Source: Vibrio thalassae
GTDB lineage: Bacteria > Pseudomonadota > Gammaproteobacteria > Enterobacterales > Vibrionaceae
Assembly: GCF_900089835.1 (NCBI RefSeq)
Contig: NZ_OANU01000008.1
Coordinates: 30,096-94,095, forward strand
Length of the DNA stretch: 64,000 nucleotides
Direction of reading: 5' to 3'
Shown here: positions 1-8,970 of the stretch, piece by piece
Numbering within the stretch: the stretch's first letter is position 1
How the letters are laid out: each line of letters begins with the position of its first letter
Program-made: the position numbers and the translations under genes
Notes under the pieces: generated by a model
Databases searched by the model: none
Seen by the model: only the letters and a program-made list of their open reading frames with translations
Told to the model about the DNA's origin: nothing

Positions 1-354
1 TTTTCATTCCTAATTACTTAATAAATTGCGGTGATACTAATAGATAGCCTAGTCAAGGAATGTTAGTTTAATCACTAATTAGAAACCGAATTATGCACAA
101 AATGAAAAACAGAATTCTGTAAATCGAGATAATAAATTTTCCATTATTCATATATTATCCAGATGTTATCGACACCTATTAATAAGCAGAAATGATGACT
201 TACAAGCTGATATTATCATGGTTTCATAACGTGTGTAATAGCATTATACCCTGTCACTCTCTCTGAATTACGTATATTGAGGTCACCTGGATATATAGCA
301 ATCATAATGAATCAGACAAAATTCAAGCAATAAAACAACAATGGAGTGGTTAAA
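1..354. other. AT-rich intergenic stretch at the left edge
   Basis: No convincing coding region is seen. The stretch is AT-rich and should carry the promoter of the outer-membrane gene that follows, but no single -35/-10 pair stands out. A purine-rich GGAG at 343-346 sits 8 bases before the ATG at 355 and acts as its ribosome binding site. The gene to the left lies outside the window. Confidence 0.6.
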
Positions 355-1668
355 ATGGTTGTTAACCGGTTTTGCTTATCACGTTCAGCGCTAATGTGTT
401 CGTTAGCCTTGTTCGGAATGTCAGCTCAAGCAGCTACCTTTAATTTTGATGGTATCGGAAAACTAGAGTTTAACGCAGATGCTGCTGTAAAAGGCTATCA
501 TTTAAGCAATGGTGAAGATAATAACCCATTAGTTCTGCCTGAAGATAAAAGCGGCGTGCTAACACGGGTTCGTCTTGGTATAAACATGTATGACGAAACT
601 GGTTGGGCAATTAAAACTCGATTTTTAGGCTTCTATAACTGGGCTGGTGATAGACGTCATTCTGGCGGCTCAGGAACAAATTATAATGATGGTGTCAACA
701 ACGATTCTTTATCGTTAGACGAAGCCTACCTTGAATATAGCGGTATTAATTCTTGGTTATTTAGAGTTGGCCGACAAGAAGCAAACTGGGGTTATGGTTT
801 TAATATTACCGATGACCGTCGTGACCGTATACTAGCGATGAAAACTATGATGCTAGATAGTGGTTACGTGGGATTCTTAGGTATTTATGATTTACGTTTT
901 GCGGAAGACTTTTCGACCGCCTCAGCGGGAAACAAAGAGTTTACCGGCGACCTAAGTATGTATTCTTTAGCCGCTATTGGTAACTATAAGGGCTTAGACT
1001 GGGGTATTTTAGCCGCTTATTTCGATGGTTCTGAAGCAACAGACTTCATGAACGAAGTGTCGAACCCTTACTATACTCATTATTTCTATAATATTTCTCC
1101 ATACTTTAGCAAAACCATTGGTGATTTCTCGGTAAAAGGTGCAGCCAATGTCATCCTTTCTGATGCGAATAAAGATCTTCCTATTTATTTTTGGGGGAAC
1201 AATAGTTGGTCAGGATTTGTTGAAGGTGGCTACCAAATTGTTAACAGATTTCAACTGCAAGCTCAAGTTGCTGCAATGGGTGACGGCGGCTTAGTTGGCC
1301 GTGGTTGGGACAGTTACTCTATGCTTATCAACAGCGACCCTAGAAATGACATCAACCCAGTTCGATCAGAATTCTTTGGTGGATTTGGTAACTACAACGG
1401 GAATGGCGGTAAAGATGGTGTGTTATTTGGAATGCGCGGTAACTGGACCCCAATCGAAAAATTAAAGTTGACGTTCGCGGTCGGCCACATGGATATGGAT
1501 ACGTATAACGCAGACATCTTCCGTGATGGAGTCAAATCAACGTTTTATGATTTAAATGCTGTCTACGAATTTAAACCAGGCACCACCTTTGAACTCAGAG
1601 CGGGCTACGCCGACGGCGATATTAATGATACGGCCGTCATGTCGACGATTCGAGTGAAGTTTGGTTAA
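355..1668 (+). CDS. Outer-membrane beta-barrel protein, porin-like, family not recognised
   Basis: The product is about 437 residues. It begins with a signal peptide (VNRFCLSRSALMCSLALF, then cleavage near AQA-ATF). The mature part is rich in aromatic residues and alternating polar/hydrophobic strands with Gly/Asn/Asp turns (for example GNYNGNGGKDG), as in outer-membrane barrels. It ends in strand-like TIRVKFG, with Phe next to last rather than the usual final aromatic. The ATG at 355 is preferred over an upstream GTG at 346 because GGAG lies 8 bases before it. I infer an outer-membrane channel, perhaps for a carbohydrate or other anion; substrate and family are unknown. It stands alone, ends at a strong hairpin, and converges on the type I secretion operon. 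Confidence 0.6.
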   Translation: MVVNRFCLSRSALMCSLALFGMSAQAATFNFDGIGKLEFNADAAVKGYHLSNGEDNNPLVLPEDKSGVLTRVRLGINMYDETGWAIKTRFLGFYNWAGDRRHSGGSGTNYNDGVNNDSLSLDEAYLEYSGINSWLFRVGRQEANWGYGFNITDDRRDRILAMKTMMLDSGYVGFLGIYDLRFAEDFSTASAGNKEFTGDLSMYSLAAIGNYKGLDWGILAAYFDGSEATDFMNEVSNPYYTHYFYNISPYFSKTIGDFSVKGAANVILSDANKDLPIYFWGNNSWSGFVEGGYQIVNRFQLQAQVAAMGDGGLVGRGWDSYSMLINSDPRNDINPVRSEFFGGFGNYNGNGGKDGVLFGMRGNWTPIEKLKLTFAVGHMDMDTYNADIFRDGVKSTFYDLNAVYEFKPGTTFELRAGYADGDINDTAVMSTIRVKFG

Positions 1669-1731
1669 TCTCGCCATTACTATCGAGACTGATTCTCAAG
1701 TCAAGCATCGATAACAATCATAGGCATCTTC

Positions 1732-1768
1732 AACGAGAGGTAGTTGGTTCCCCAACTCACCTCTCGTT
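1732..1768 (+). terminator. Rho-independent terminator after the outer-membrane gene
   Basis: A long stem pairs AACGAGAGGT with ACCTCTCGTT, and an inner GTTGG/CCAAC pair closes a TTCC loop. A short T-rich stretch follows. It lies about 60 bases after the stop codon. Confidence 0.75.
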
Positions 1769-1817
1769 TGTCATATTAGGCGCAGTTTCCCCACCGAATA
1801 AGCAATAGAAATACCAC

Positions 1818-1845
1818 AAAAAAGCCTCAGACCAATACTGAGGCT
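1818..1845 (-). terminator. Terminator of the type I secretion / RTX operon
   Basis: AGCCTCAG pairs with CTGAGGCT. On the minus strand the stem is followed by a T-run (A-run at 1818-1823 on the plus strand). It lies just past the stop codon of the RTX gene. Confidence 0.75.
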
Positions 1846-1880
1846 ACATTAAGCATCACTTCTAATCGCTATGCTGATAT

Positions 1881-3104
1881 TTAATTAAAAAAATCCATTT
1901 CATAATGATTACCATTAGAAACAACATTTTCAAAGTTGGTAATAAGATCTGTGCTTATGAGATTATCTTCATCCCAGCGTTCAACCTGATACCAACCTTC
2001 CTGTTCACCAGTAAGAGCGGTAATTTTGAACCCGGTATGACCTTCAATAACATAATCGTCCTCGCCAGCACCACCATCAGCCACATTATTACCCGCATCG
2101 CCGTAAACGGTATCATCACCATCATCACCGTTTAACGTATCATCGCCTTTACCACCGAATAGTACATCACTATGCTTACCACCATGAAGAGTATCATTGC
2201 CGTCACCGCCATATAGGGTGTCGTTGCCTTCATTGCCATACAAGGTGTCATCGCCATCATTGCCGAACAGCTCATCTGGCCCTTTACCACCATAAAGATT
2301 ATCATCCTCTGCGTCACCATTGATCACATCAAACCCACTGTCACCTCTGAGGGTTTCATCACTAGCAGTGCCATCCGTAGTAAAGTCCTGTGGGTTAGTT
2401 AGCATATCGAGGATAAGTTCGGTCTTTCCTTCTTGAATCAACCTTGCAATGTAGTCCCCTTGCTGGGCATTATTGACAAAAAAATCATCGAAGGTAATGC
2501 TTGTTCCGAGATCTTTATCATTTTTAGCATGCAGTAATTCCATATCAATGATCAAATCTTTACCATCGTCACTGATGCTAATAACAGCCTCGTTCATTGC
2601 ATGTTCCAGGAAGTCATCGGCGCTCTCTATACCCTCATCACCAAGACCAAGTTTCTTCACCGCGCTCTCAACCTGAGCATCTAATTTGCCCTCCAGCTTC
2701 TCTACTCGTGCAGAAAAGTCTTTATCTGAGTCATTCGAGCGCTTAGCGTAAATTTCATTTTCGAGCACATAATCTTTGCGATTAAATACCAGTTGTAAAC
2801 TGTCTTGACCCAAATTGAAACCAGAAATAGTGTTATCGCCACCTTTGAAAACACGCATAGAGAAAGTGTCAGGATCACCATCTTGCAAATCAATTAGGGT
2901 ATCGTTACCAACACCTCCGAATAACAAATCACTGCCTTTGCCACCGTGCAAAGTATCATCACCACGATTGCCCTCTACAATATCGTCACCTTTAGTACCT
3001 TGAATGAAGTCGTCACCTTGTTTACCTCGGATGAAGTCAGAGCCACTTTTTCCTTTCATAGCGTCTGAATTTTCTGTGCCGATTTGAATGTTATAGTTAC
3101 TCAT
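1881..3104 (-). CDS. RTX (hemolysin-type calcium-binding repeat) protein, likely type I secretion substrate
   Basis: 407 acidic residues with no N-terminal signal peptide. Seven RTX nonapeptides run from residue 9 to 71 (units such as [18 protein letters not shown]). A non-repeat region follows (72-244), then twelve nonapeptides (245-352; [18 protein letters not shown]) and a 55-residue tail ending in DFFN. In this family the repeats bind Ca2+ and fold outside the cell, and the C-terminus carries the export signal. The gene lies 19 bases after the adaptor gene and two genes after the exporter, so it is most likely their cargo. GGGAG before the ATG is a good ribosome binding site. No protease HExxH, lipase or adhesin domain is seen; function unknown. 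Confidence 0.85.
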   Translation of the reverse strand: MSNYNIQIGTENSDAMKGKSGSDFIRGKQGDDFIQGTKGDDIVEGNRGDDTLHGGKGSDLLFGGVGNDTLIDLQDGDPDTFSMRVFKGGDNTISGFNLGQDSLQLVFNRKDYVLENEIYAKRSNDSDKDFSARVEKLEGKLDAQVESAVKKLGLGDEGIESADDFLEHAMNEAVISISDDGKDLIIDMELLHAKNDKDLGTSITFDDFFVNNAQQGDYIARLIQEGKTELILDMLTNPQDFTTDGTASDETLRGDSGFDVINGDAEDDNLYGGKGPDELFGNDGDDTLYGNEGNDTLYGGDGNDTLHGGKHSDVLFGGKGDDTLNGDDGDDTVYGDAGNNVADGGAGEDDYVIEGHTGFKITALTGEQEGWYQVERWDEDNLISTDLITNFENVVSNGNHYEMDFFN

Positions 3105-3123
3105 ATTTGCTACTCCCTTTCTG

Positions 3124-4428
3124 TTATAGTTCCCTCATCCCTTTCTCCATACTTTGTAGTAACGGAGATAAAAGGTAATCGAGTATGGTTCGTTGCTGCA
3201 GCACTATTTGTGCTTCGACGGGCATTCCCGGTTTAAGATCGACGCCCAAATCCAATAATTCCAGCGTATTAAGTGCGATCTTTCCTTGATAAAAATGCGC
3301 GCCTGTTGATTCATCAACAATGCTGTCCGCAGATAAATGAATTAACTCCCCGCTGACGGCTGGAACTTGACGAAAACTGTATGAAGTTAAGCGAATATTC
3401 GCAGAGAGACCTTTGTACACTGCTTCAATATCTTTAGGCTGAATATTGACACTGGCAATAACCCGCGTGTTATCGGGTACGATTTCCATAATGGTGCTTG
3501 TTGGTGCCACCACCCCACCTTGGGTGTGAACCACAAGATTAATCACATCGCCACTGACAGGAGCGCGTACTTCAATTCTGTCATTAAGGGTATTAATCGC
3601 GACCAACTGCTCTATAATCGCTTGTTGTTCTGCGATTAACTCTTGCTTTTGCTCTTGTGCTAACTTGAAAAAGCCTATCTTCTTCGCTTCAAGTTGAGAG
3701 CCTAACTCCGATATAATACTGCGCGCTCGCTTAATACGAGCCTTATGCTCTGCGATACGAGCAATTAGGCTTGCATACTCACGCTTCAATTCTAGATAGG
3801 CAACCTTAGACACATAGCCTTTATCTAATAACGTCGCATTTGCCTCAATCTCCTCCTCGAGAAGCACCAACGATTGCTCATCGCTAATTAGCCAAGCTTG
3901 AAAACTGTCTCGATCATTTTCGGTTTGCATAATCTGCTGTCGAATCGCTAGTAATTGCTCCTTTAATAGCAACCGGTTTTGGTTCAGCAATGTTTCTTGG
4001 TCTTGACGAATTTGTCGCTGAACCTGTGTCAATTCATCCTCGTCAGACCATGCAATTGCTTGTTCTGTCAATTCTGCTTCGATACGCGCAAGACGTGCCC
4101 GAATAGTAAACTGCATCTGACTTAACTGTTCTAATTCGCTTGCCAATATCGGGTCTGATAGCACCAACAGTAAATCGCCTTGTTGAACTTTCTGGCCTTC
4201 CTTTACCAGCAACCGCTCAACGACGCCACCTGAATGATGCTGAACCGCCTGATTTTCAACTTCTGTAACTAACTTACCCGGAGCTAACGATGCTGAGTGA
4301 AGTGGTGCAAGCGCGCTCCAAACCCCGCCCCCAACAACCGCTATCAATAGAATTAAACCAGCCGCCCACACAAAAGGAGAAAGACTTAGATTAAAACTGA
4401 GTGATGATTCTGAATGCCGCAATTTCAT
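3124..4428 (-). CDS. Type I secretion membrane fusion (periplasmic adaptor) protein, HlyD/PrtE family
   Basis: 434 residues. A single N-terminal membrane helix (about 18-40, [20 protein letters not shown]) follows a short cytoplasmic tail. Next come a lipoyl-like half (GKLVTE...[25 protein letters not shown]), a long glutamine- and glutamate-rich coiled-coil hairpin (about 110-280), the second half ([21 protein letters not shown]) and a C-terminal beta barrel. This is the standard plan of HlyD-type adaptors that link an inner-membrane ABC exporter to a TolC-type channel. The start codon overlaps the end of the ABC gene by four bases, implying translational coupling. No outer-membrane channel gene is nearby, so TolC encoded elsewhere is the likely partner. 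Confidence 0.92.
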   Translation of the reverse strand: MKLRHSESSLSFNLSLSPFVWAAGLILLIAVVGGGVWSALAPLHSASLAPGKLVTEVENQAVQHHSGGVVERLLVKEGQKVQQGDLLLVLSDPILASELEQLSQMQFTIRARLARIEAELTEQAIAWSDEDELTQVQRQIRQDQETLLNQNRLLLKEQLLAIRQQIMQTENDRDSFQAWLISDEQSLVLLEEEIEANATLLDKGYVSKVAYLELKREYASLIARIAEHKARIKRARSIISELGSQLEAKKIGFFKLAQEQKQELIAEQQAIIEQLVAINTLNDRIEVRAPVSGDVINLVVHTQGGVVAPTSTIMEIVPDNTRVIASVNIQPKDIEAVYKGLSANIRLTSYSFRQVPAVSGELIHLSADSIVDESTGAHFYQGKIALNTLELLDLGVDLKPGMPVEAQIVLQQRTILDYLLSPLLQSMEKGMREL

Positions 4429-6107
4429 AGTGCACTCCCAATCGATTCGACTTTCGAGCTTGGGAGACCAAGGATTTCCGCCGTCGCACCAATTTTTTCT
4501 ATTTTTCCCCCGTTTAAAGCAATCGCTAACGTCGTATGTTTCAAAATAGAAATGCGATGGGAGATCACGACCACCGTGACACTTTTGTTCTTCGCATGCG
4601 CCAAGAAATTCATTAACATCGATTGTCCTTGATGATCTAAACTTGAGTCCGGTTCATCAAGAACCAACAATGTAGGTTTGGTATAAAGGGCTCTAGCCAT
4701 CGCAATTCTTTGCTGCTGACCTCCAGATAATCGAACCCCCAAACTCCCTACCAATGTTTGATACCCATTCGGCAAGGTCAAGATCATCTCATGCACACCT
4801 GCCAATTTAGCAGCGTCGACAATATCTTTCGAAAGTGCATTTTCTTCAAAACGACAAATATTCTGAGCAATCGTACCGGCTAATAACTTACCATTTTGCG
4901 AAACGTAACCGACCTGATGGCCAAACTGTTCTCGTTGTATTTGATTTAATGTCGCACCATCAATTCTAATTTCACCAAGCCTTGGAACCACCAAGCCTAG
5001 TATTGCTTTCGCTAGTGTTGACTTACCTACTCCGCTAGTACCGACTATCGCGACTGACGTTCCTGCTGGAATGTGAAACGAAAGATTTTCAAGTAACGGC
5101 TTTTCTACATTAGGATGACCCAGTGTCACATTATCGAAGCTGATATCTCCGCTAATTTTTGGTAGCTCTACCCTATCTTGCTCTAAGGACACCATCACCT
5201 CGTTCAGCCTTTGATGAGAACGCCAGCCCTCAACCCAGTGTTGCCAATTATGAATCGCCTGTTCTACTGGAGAGAGTACCCGCGCCATGATCATAGAAGC
5301 GGCAATCAATACTCCAGCTCCAACTTCGTTTTGTAGCACTAGCAAGACCGAAACCGCTAAAATCCCAACTTGCAGCATCATTCTGATATATTTCGATAAC
5401 GACATGATCCCTCTCAACAAATTGTCAGCATTCGCTTTATCTACTGTCGAGTTAATCGCTTCATCACTTCGCTTGCTAATTAAATTCTGGCTCATGCCTA
5501 AGGCACTAATTATTTCCGCATTCCCTAACCAGTCACTCGTTAATGCATTAAAAACATTTTTATTTTTTGACGATCGCTCTTGCAGGCGCTTTGTCACTAT
5601 CATGCTTAGCAAAGAAATAGCAAACAACACAATAGCGCCAGCTAAAGCAAAGTGACCTAAATGCGGGTGCATGAGATACATGGTCGCTAAAAATATAGGC
5701 ACAAAAGGCGCGTCAAAGAGCGCAAAAATGCCCGGTGATGCTACCGTTTCCCGAACTCGCTCAAGGTCTGATAATGCCTGACTATGAATGGCGTTCTTTG
5801 CCAACGATTGCTTCAAAGAAGCGTGAAAGGCCAAGGCACTGCAAGACTCTTGAATTCGATACCCGTATCGCAATGTAATTTGGCTTCTTATCCATTCTAG
5901 AATTGATTGTATTGAGACGAAAAAAAATGTAATGATGATGAGCATTGTCAGTGTTTCATAACTCTCTGACGTGAGAACCCGATCAAAAACTTGCATAGAA
6001 AACAACGGCACGACTAAAAATAATACGTTTACGACCATCGAAATTGCCGCAATAAATACAGCTAAAGTAAAGCTAAAAGAAAAATATTGACGACTTTTGT
6101 TATCCAT
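4425..6107 (-). CDS. Type I secretion ABC transporter (permease-ATPase), PrtD/HlyB family
   Basis: 560 residues. The N-terminal transmembrane domain (about 1-300) starts directly with membrane helices, so the C39-peptidase-like domain of HlyB types is absent; this resembles the PrtD/AprD group. The ATPase half has Walker A GTSGVGKST, signature LSGGQQQRIAMARALY, Walker B LLVLDEP, and the switch histidine in VVISHR. It should form a homodimer that energises export of the RTX protein two genes downstream. It is the first gene of a three-gene minus-strand operon. About 520 bases upstream carry no clear gene and should hold the promoter. Confidence 0.93.
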   Translation of the reverse strand: MDNKSRQYFSFSFTLAVFIAAISMVVNVLFLVVPLFSMQVFDRVLTSESYETLTMLIIITFFFVSIQSILEWIRSQITLRYGYRIQESCSALAFHASLKQSLAKNAIHSQALSDLERVRETVASPGIFALFDAPFVPIFLATMYLMHPHLGHFALAGAIVLFAISLLSMIVTKRLQERSSKNKNVFNALTSDWLGNAEIISALGMSQNLISKRSDEAINSTVDKANADNLLRGIMSLSKYIRMMLQVGILAVSVLLVLQNEVGAGVLIAASMIMARVLSPVEQAIHNWQHWVEGWRSHQRLNEVMVSLEQDRVELPKISGDISFDNVTLGHPNVEKPLLENLSFHIPAGTSVAIVGTSGVGKSTLAKAILGLVVPRLGEIRIDGATLNQIQREQFGHQVGYVSQNGKLLAGTIAQNICRFEENALSKDIVDAAKLAGVHEMILTLPNGYQTLVGSLGVRLSGGQQQRIAMARALYTKPTLLVLDEPDSSLDHQGQSMLMNFLAHAKNKSVTVVVISHRISILKHTTLAIALNGGKIEKIGATAEILGLPSSKVESIGSAL

Positions 6108-6627
6108 AACATCATGCCATTGAAATTAAAAACTTCATCTAAAGTAAGGTAAATATCTAAGGTTTATGCGCATCGAATATGGTCAACATATATTTTTGTA
6201 ACCTGATAGAAATATGCGCCTGTCAGCCTGAAATGAATCTGTAGAGCTGGAATTCAAAAAAACAATCGAGCTGGTTATGTTAATAACTTATGAATGAAGT
6301 GCTAGAAACTTGAATCAATAATACTAGCCTGTCCAAGCTTTAAGATAGGTTGCATAGCATTTGCAAAATAACAATAAGTCAATCGCAATTACTAAAAAAA
6401 TCTGCAGATTTGAAGTTATTGGCATGTTGTATGCTGCACTTAACGTAGTGTCAAGAATAGCAATATTGACGGGATGAAACCGTTGCTGCCACGCTTGTCT
6501 GCTCATAAAGCCCAGGCTAATATAGACCTAGGCTTTCTCTTTAGTAGGCAGTCATGATTTGGGGATGTTTTCTTTCGTAAATTTTCCTAAATTTTTTCGA
6601 ATCAAATATGTCGATATATCTGTCTGC
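6108..6627. other. Gene-poor gap between the secretion operon and pomB
   Basis: 520 bases without a convincing gene. A 60-codon minus-strand reading frame (6324-6506) lacks a good ribosome binding site and has no recognisable features. At 6507-6536 an imperfect hairpin (AAAGCC/GGCTTT with an inner AGG/CCT) is followed on the plus strand by a T-rich run, resembling a weak terminator. The lower half must contain the promoter of the exporter operon. Confidence 0.5.
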
Positions 6628-7572
6628 TCAACGGCTTATTTCCCCCTCTGCCGGTACTTCATCGGTATATACAGGCTCACCTTGCATGATGCTAATTTCA
6701 ACGCGGCGGTTACGCGCTCGTTGTCGCTCAGTGTCATTTGGTCCTAATGGTTCAGTATCTGCAACGCCAATAACTCGCAAACGCTGATGAGAGAAACCTT
6801 TCACTTTCTCCATTTCTTGAGCCACGGAGACCGCTCGCTGAGAAGACAAGTCCCAATTAGAGCGATACAGCTCAGAATCCAGCGGTAAGTTGTCAGTATG
6901 CCCAGATACGCGAACTTGACCAGGAATGTCCTTGACCAAATCCGCGACCTGACGAACCAACGGTCTAAATTTGGGTTGTAAAAATGCTGAACCTTCAGGG
7001 AACGCACCTTTTTCTTGAATCCGGATAACCAGTTGTTGACCGAGATTATCAACTTCAACCGAACCTTGTTTGATTTCTTGTTGCAGTGCTTTCTTTATGA
7101 TCTCTTCTAGCTTATCCAGATCGTCACTTTCTTGGTCACTTTGAGAGGAAGCACTACCAATCTGGTTTTTCTGTGTCCTTTCTGCCGTTTGACCGCCCGT
7201 CATCTTGCCATCATCCCGCTGGTTACCACCCGCTCGGTCGGAATCACCTTCATGAAACTCAAGAGTTTGCTGAGTTATATCCATTGTCTGTTGCATGATG
7301 ACATCGATAGGCGTCGGCTCGGGACGCCCCGGTCTAAACTCTTGAGCGATGATACTTGTCCCCTTAGGAATATCTTTCACTTCAAGGCGATTTTGCACGC
7401 CAAAAGCAAACTTCATGGAACCCGCTATTTGTTTGAACTTGAGTACGTCCATTTCGGAAAATGACAGTAGAAGTACAAAAAAGCACATTAGTAGCGACAT
7501 CAAATCAGCAAATGTCCCCATCCATTGAGGAAGGCCAGGTGGCGGACAATCACATTTTTGTTCCTCTTCCAC
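6628..7572 (-). CDS. pomB: PomB, sodium-driven flagellar stator subunit B
   Basis: 314 residues. After a short N-terminus (CDCPPPGLPQWM) comes one membrane helix whose GTFADLMSLLMCFF contains the ion-binding Asp (residue 24). A plug/linker follows, then a C-terminal OmpA-like peptidoglycan-binding domain (VSGHTDNLPLDSELYRSNWDLSSQRA). With PomA it forms the PomA5B2-type stator that uses Na+ flow to turn the polar flagellum. Length and N-terminus match Vibrio PomB rather than proton-type MotB. It lies about 40 bases after pomA, as a two-gene operon. No thiI gene, which I recall following pomB in some vibrios, is found downstream. Confidence 0.96.
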   Translation of the reverse strand: MEEEQKCDCPPPGLPQWMGTFADLMSLLMCFFVLLLSFSEMDVLKFKQIAGSMKFAFGVQNRLEVKDIPKGTSIIAQEFRPGRPEPTPIDVIMQQTMDITQQTLEFHEGDSDRAGGNQRDDGKMTGGQTAERTQKNQIGSASSQSDQESDDLDKLEEIIKKALQQEIKQGSVEVDNLGQQLVIRIQEKGAFPEGSAFLQPKFRPLVRQVADLVKDIPGQVRVSGHTDNLPLDSELYRSNWDLSSQRAVSVAQEMEKVKGFSHQRLRVIGVADTEPLGPNDTERQRARNRRVEISIMQGEPVYTDEVPAEGEISR

Positions 7573-7611
7573 TTCCCCTCCTACAACAACTTAATATGTG
7601 GGATAGCCATA

Positions 7612-8376
7612 TTACTCACCATCCAAATCAAAGGCTCGCTTGCTTTCATTGAGGTAGTTTTTCAAATAGCCATCAATCACACGAGGATTTTGGCCATCCT
7701 GTATCGCCAAGACACCATCCATAATTAATCGACGGTTGAGTTTTTCTTGCTCACGACGCAATGCGAGTTTGTCAGCAATAGGGAAGAAAAGCATATTGGC
7801 GAGAACTGCGCCATATAACGTCGTCAATAGCGCCACCGCCATAGCAGGACCAATCGACTTGGGATCGTCCATGTTCGACAACATCGCCACGAGACCGATT
7901 AGAGTACCGATCATTCCCATCGCAGGAGAGACTTCACCAAACGCCTTAAACACCCCGGCGCCTTTCACATGGCGCTCGTCGGTTAGCGCAATGTCTTTTT
8001 GCATCGCATTACGCACCACTTCAGCGTCATGGCCATCGACTAACAGATCAATACCCTTTTGCATAAAGCTGTTCTGAATGTCCATTTCTTCCAACGCAAG
8101 AAAGCCGCCTTTACGCGCAGCATCTGCCATCTCAACGATTTTGGCGATCAAGTCTTCTGGCTCATCCGTTTTGAACATGAAGGCTTTACCAGCAATCTTG
8201 GTCGCGCTGAAGAACTGGCTAAGAGTGAACTTCATTAAAACCACGAATGTCGAACCACCAATCACGATGAAAACCGACGTAGTATCGTAGTACGTCATGA
8301 TGCTGCCACCAAGCACCATCGCTATAATGATTGAAGCGGCCCCACCAATGAGACCAATTAGCGTTGCTAAATCCAC
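7612..8376 (-). CDS. pomA: PomA, sodium-driven flagellar stator subunit A
   Basis: 254 residues with four membrane helices: residues about 1-25 (MDLATLIGLIGGAASIIIAM), 30-50, and a pair at about 145-200 (FGEVSPAMGMIGTLIGLVAML and GPAMAVALLTTLYGAVLANML). A cytoplasmic loop between helices 2 and 3 interacts with FliG in this family. The Pro in GEVSPAMG and the Thr/Ala pattern of the last helix fit MotA/PomA proteins. First gene of the pomAB operon, divergent from xseB across 343 bases. Confidence 0.96.
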   Translation of the reverse strand: MDLATLIGLIGGAASIIIAMVLGGSIMTYYDTTSVFIVIGGSTFVVLMKFTLSQFFSATKIAGKAFMFKTDEPEDLIAKIVEMADAARKGGFLALEEMDIQNSFMQKGIDLLVDGHDAEVVRNAMQKDIALTDERHVKGAGVFKAFGEVSPAMGMIGTLIGLVAMLSNMDDPKSIGPAMAVALLTTLYGAVLANMLFFPIADKLALRREQEKLNRRLIMDGVLAIQDGQNPRVIDGYLKNYLNESKRAFDLDGE

Positions 8377-8719
8377 TCAACACCCCATAAATAATTGCCA
8401 TCAATGATTATTGACGAACTAGAATAACCGCACGAGTCTATCGCGTTATATTCAGGTTATCGACCGTATACTCATATCTTTAAGTAATTTATGACCTTAA
8501 AATCACAAATTTCCTTTTTCGAAGCACTGGATTGAGTTATCTGCTTAAGAAATCACAAGAAAACAATATCTTCCAGTATTTTGAGATCCATGTAGGTGAA
8601 CAATTTTGTAGCAGAAACAGCACGTGGAAAGCATCTTGGTTACATTTTTGACACCATTAGTTTGACCATCCGTTACGGCTCATGTAACGTTCGAACATTT
8701 CTGATAAAACAAGTAAGTT
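8377..8719. promoter_or_regulatory. Divergent control region between pomA and xseB
   Basis: 343 bases without a gene. A candidate xseB promoter is TTGACC (8662-8667), a 17-base spacer and TAACGT (8685-8690). The spacer region holds the inverted repeat CGTTAC (8671-8676) / GTAACG (8684-8689), which could be an operator, though no known regulator is recognised. The pomA promoter should lie in the left half; Vibrio stator genes are often sigma-28 dependent, but no clear match was found by eye. Confidence 0.4.
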
Positions 8720-8962
8720 ATGGCGACGAAAAAACCAGAGAACATGTCGTTTGAAGCGACAGTAGACGAGCTTGATATGCTTGTCGAACAACTAGAAAAT
8801 GGTGACCTTGCACTGGACGATGCCTTAAAGAAATTTGAACGTGGTATCGCCTTAGCTCGTGCAGGCCAACATAAGCTTACTGAAGCAGAACAAAAAGTCA
8901 GCATCCTATTAGCAAAAGATGATGACGCAGAACTTGAAGACTTCTCCCCGTCAGAAGAATAG
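8720..8962 (+). CDS. xseB: Exodeoxyribonuclease VII small subunit XseB
   Basis: 80 residues, usual for the family. The core FEATVDELDMLVEQLENGDLALDDALKKFERG forms the helical hairpin by which XseB subunits coat the helices of XseA. The acidic tail (DDDAELEDFSPSEE) is typical. Exonuclease VII degrades single-stranded DNA from both ends. The gene is followed after 8 bases by ispA and then dxs, the same order as in E. coli, so the three are probably cotranscribed. Confidence 0.95.
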   Translation: MATKKPENMSFEATVDELDMLVEQLENGDLALDDALKKFERGIALARAGQHKLTEAEQKVSILLAKDDDAELEDFSPSEE

Positions 8963-8970
8963 AACCAAAA

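Noticed and set aside
2132..2320. Out-of-frame reading frames within the RTX gene
   Set aside because: They come from the repetitive nonapeptide DNA read in another frame; they have Met-rich, low-complexity translations.
1881..3104. RTX protein as a metalloprotease or lipase
   Set aside because: No HExxH zinc motif or GxSxG serine motif was seen anywhere in the protein.
6324..6506. 60-codon minus-strand reading frame between the secretion operon and pomB
   Set aside because: No ribosome binding site, no recognisable domain or signal, and low-complexity AT-rich composition; treated as intergenic.
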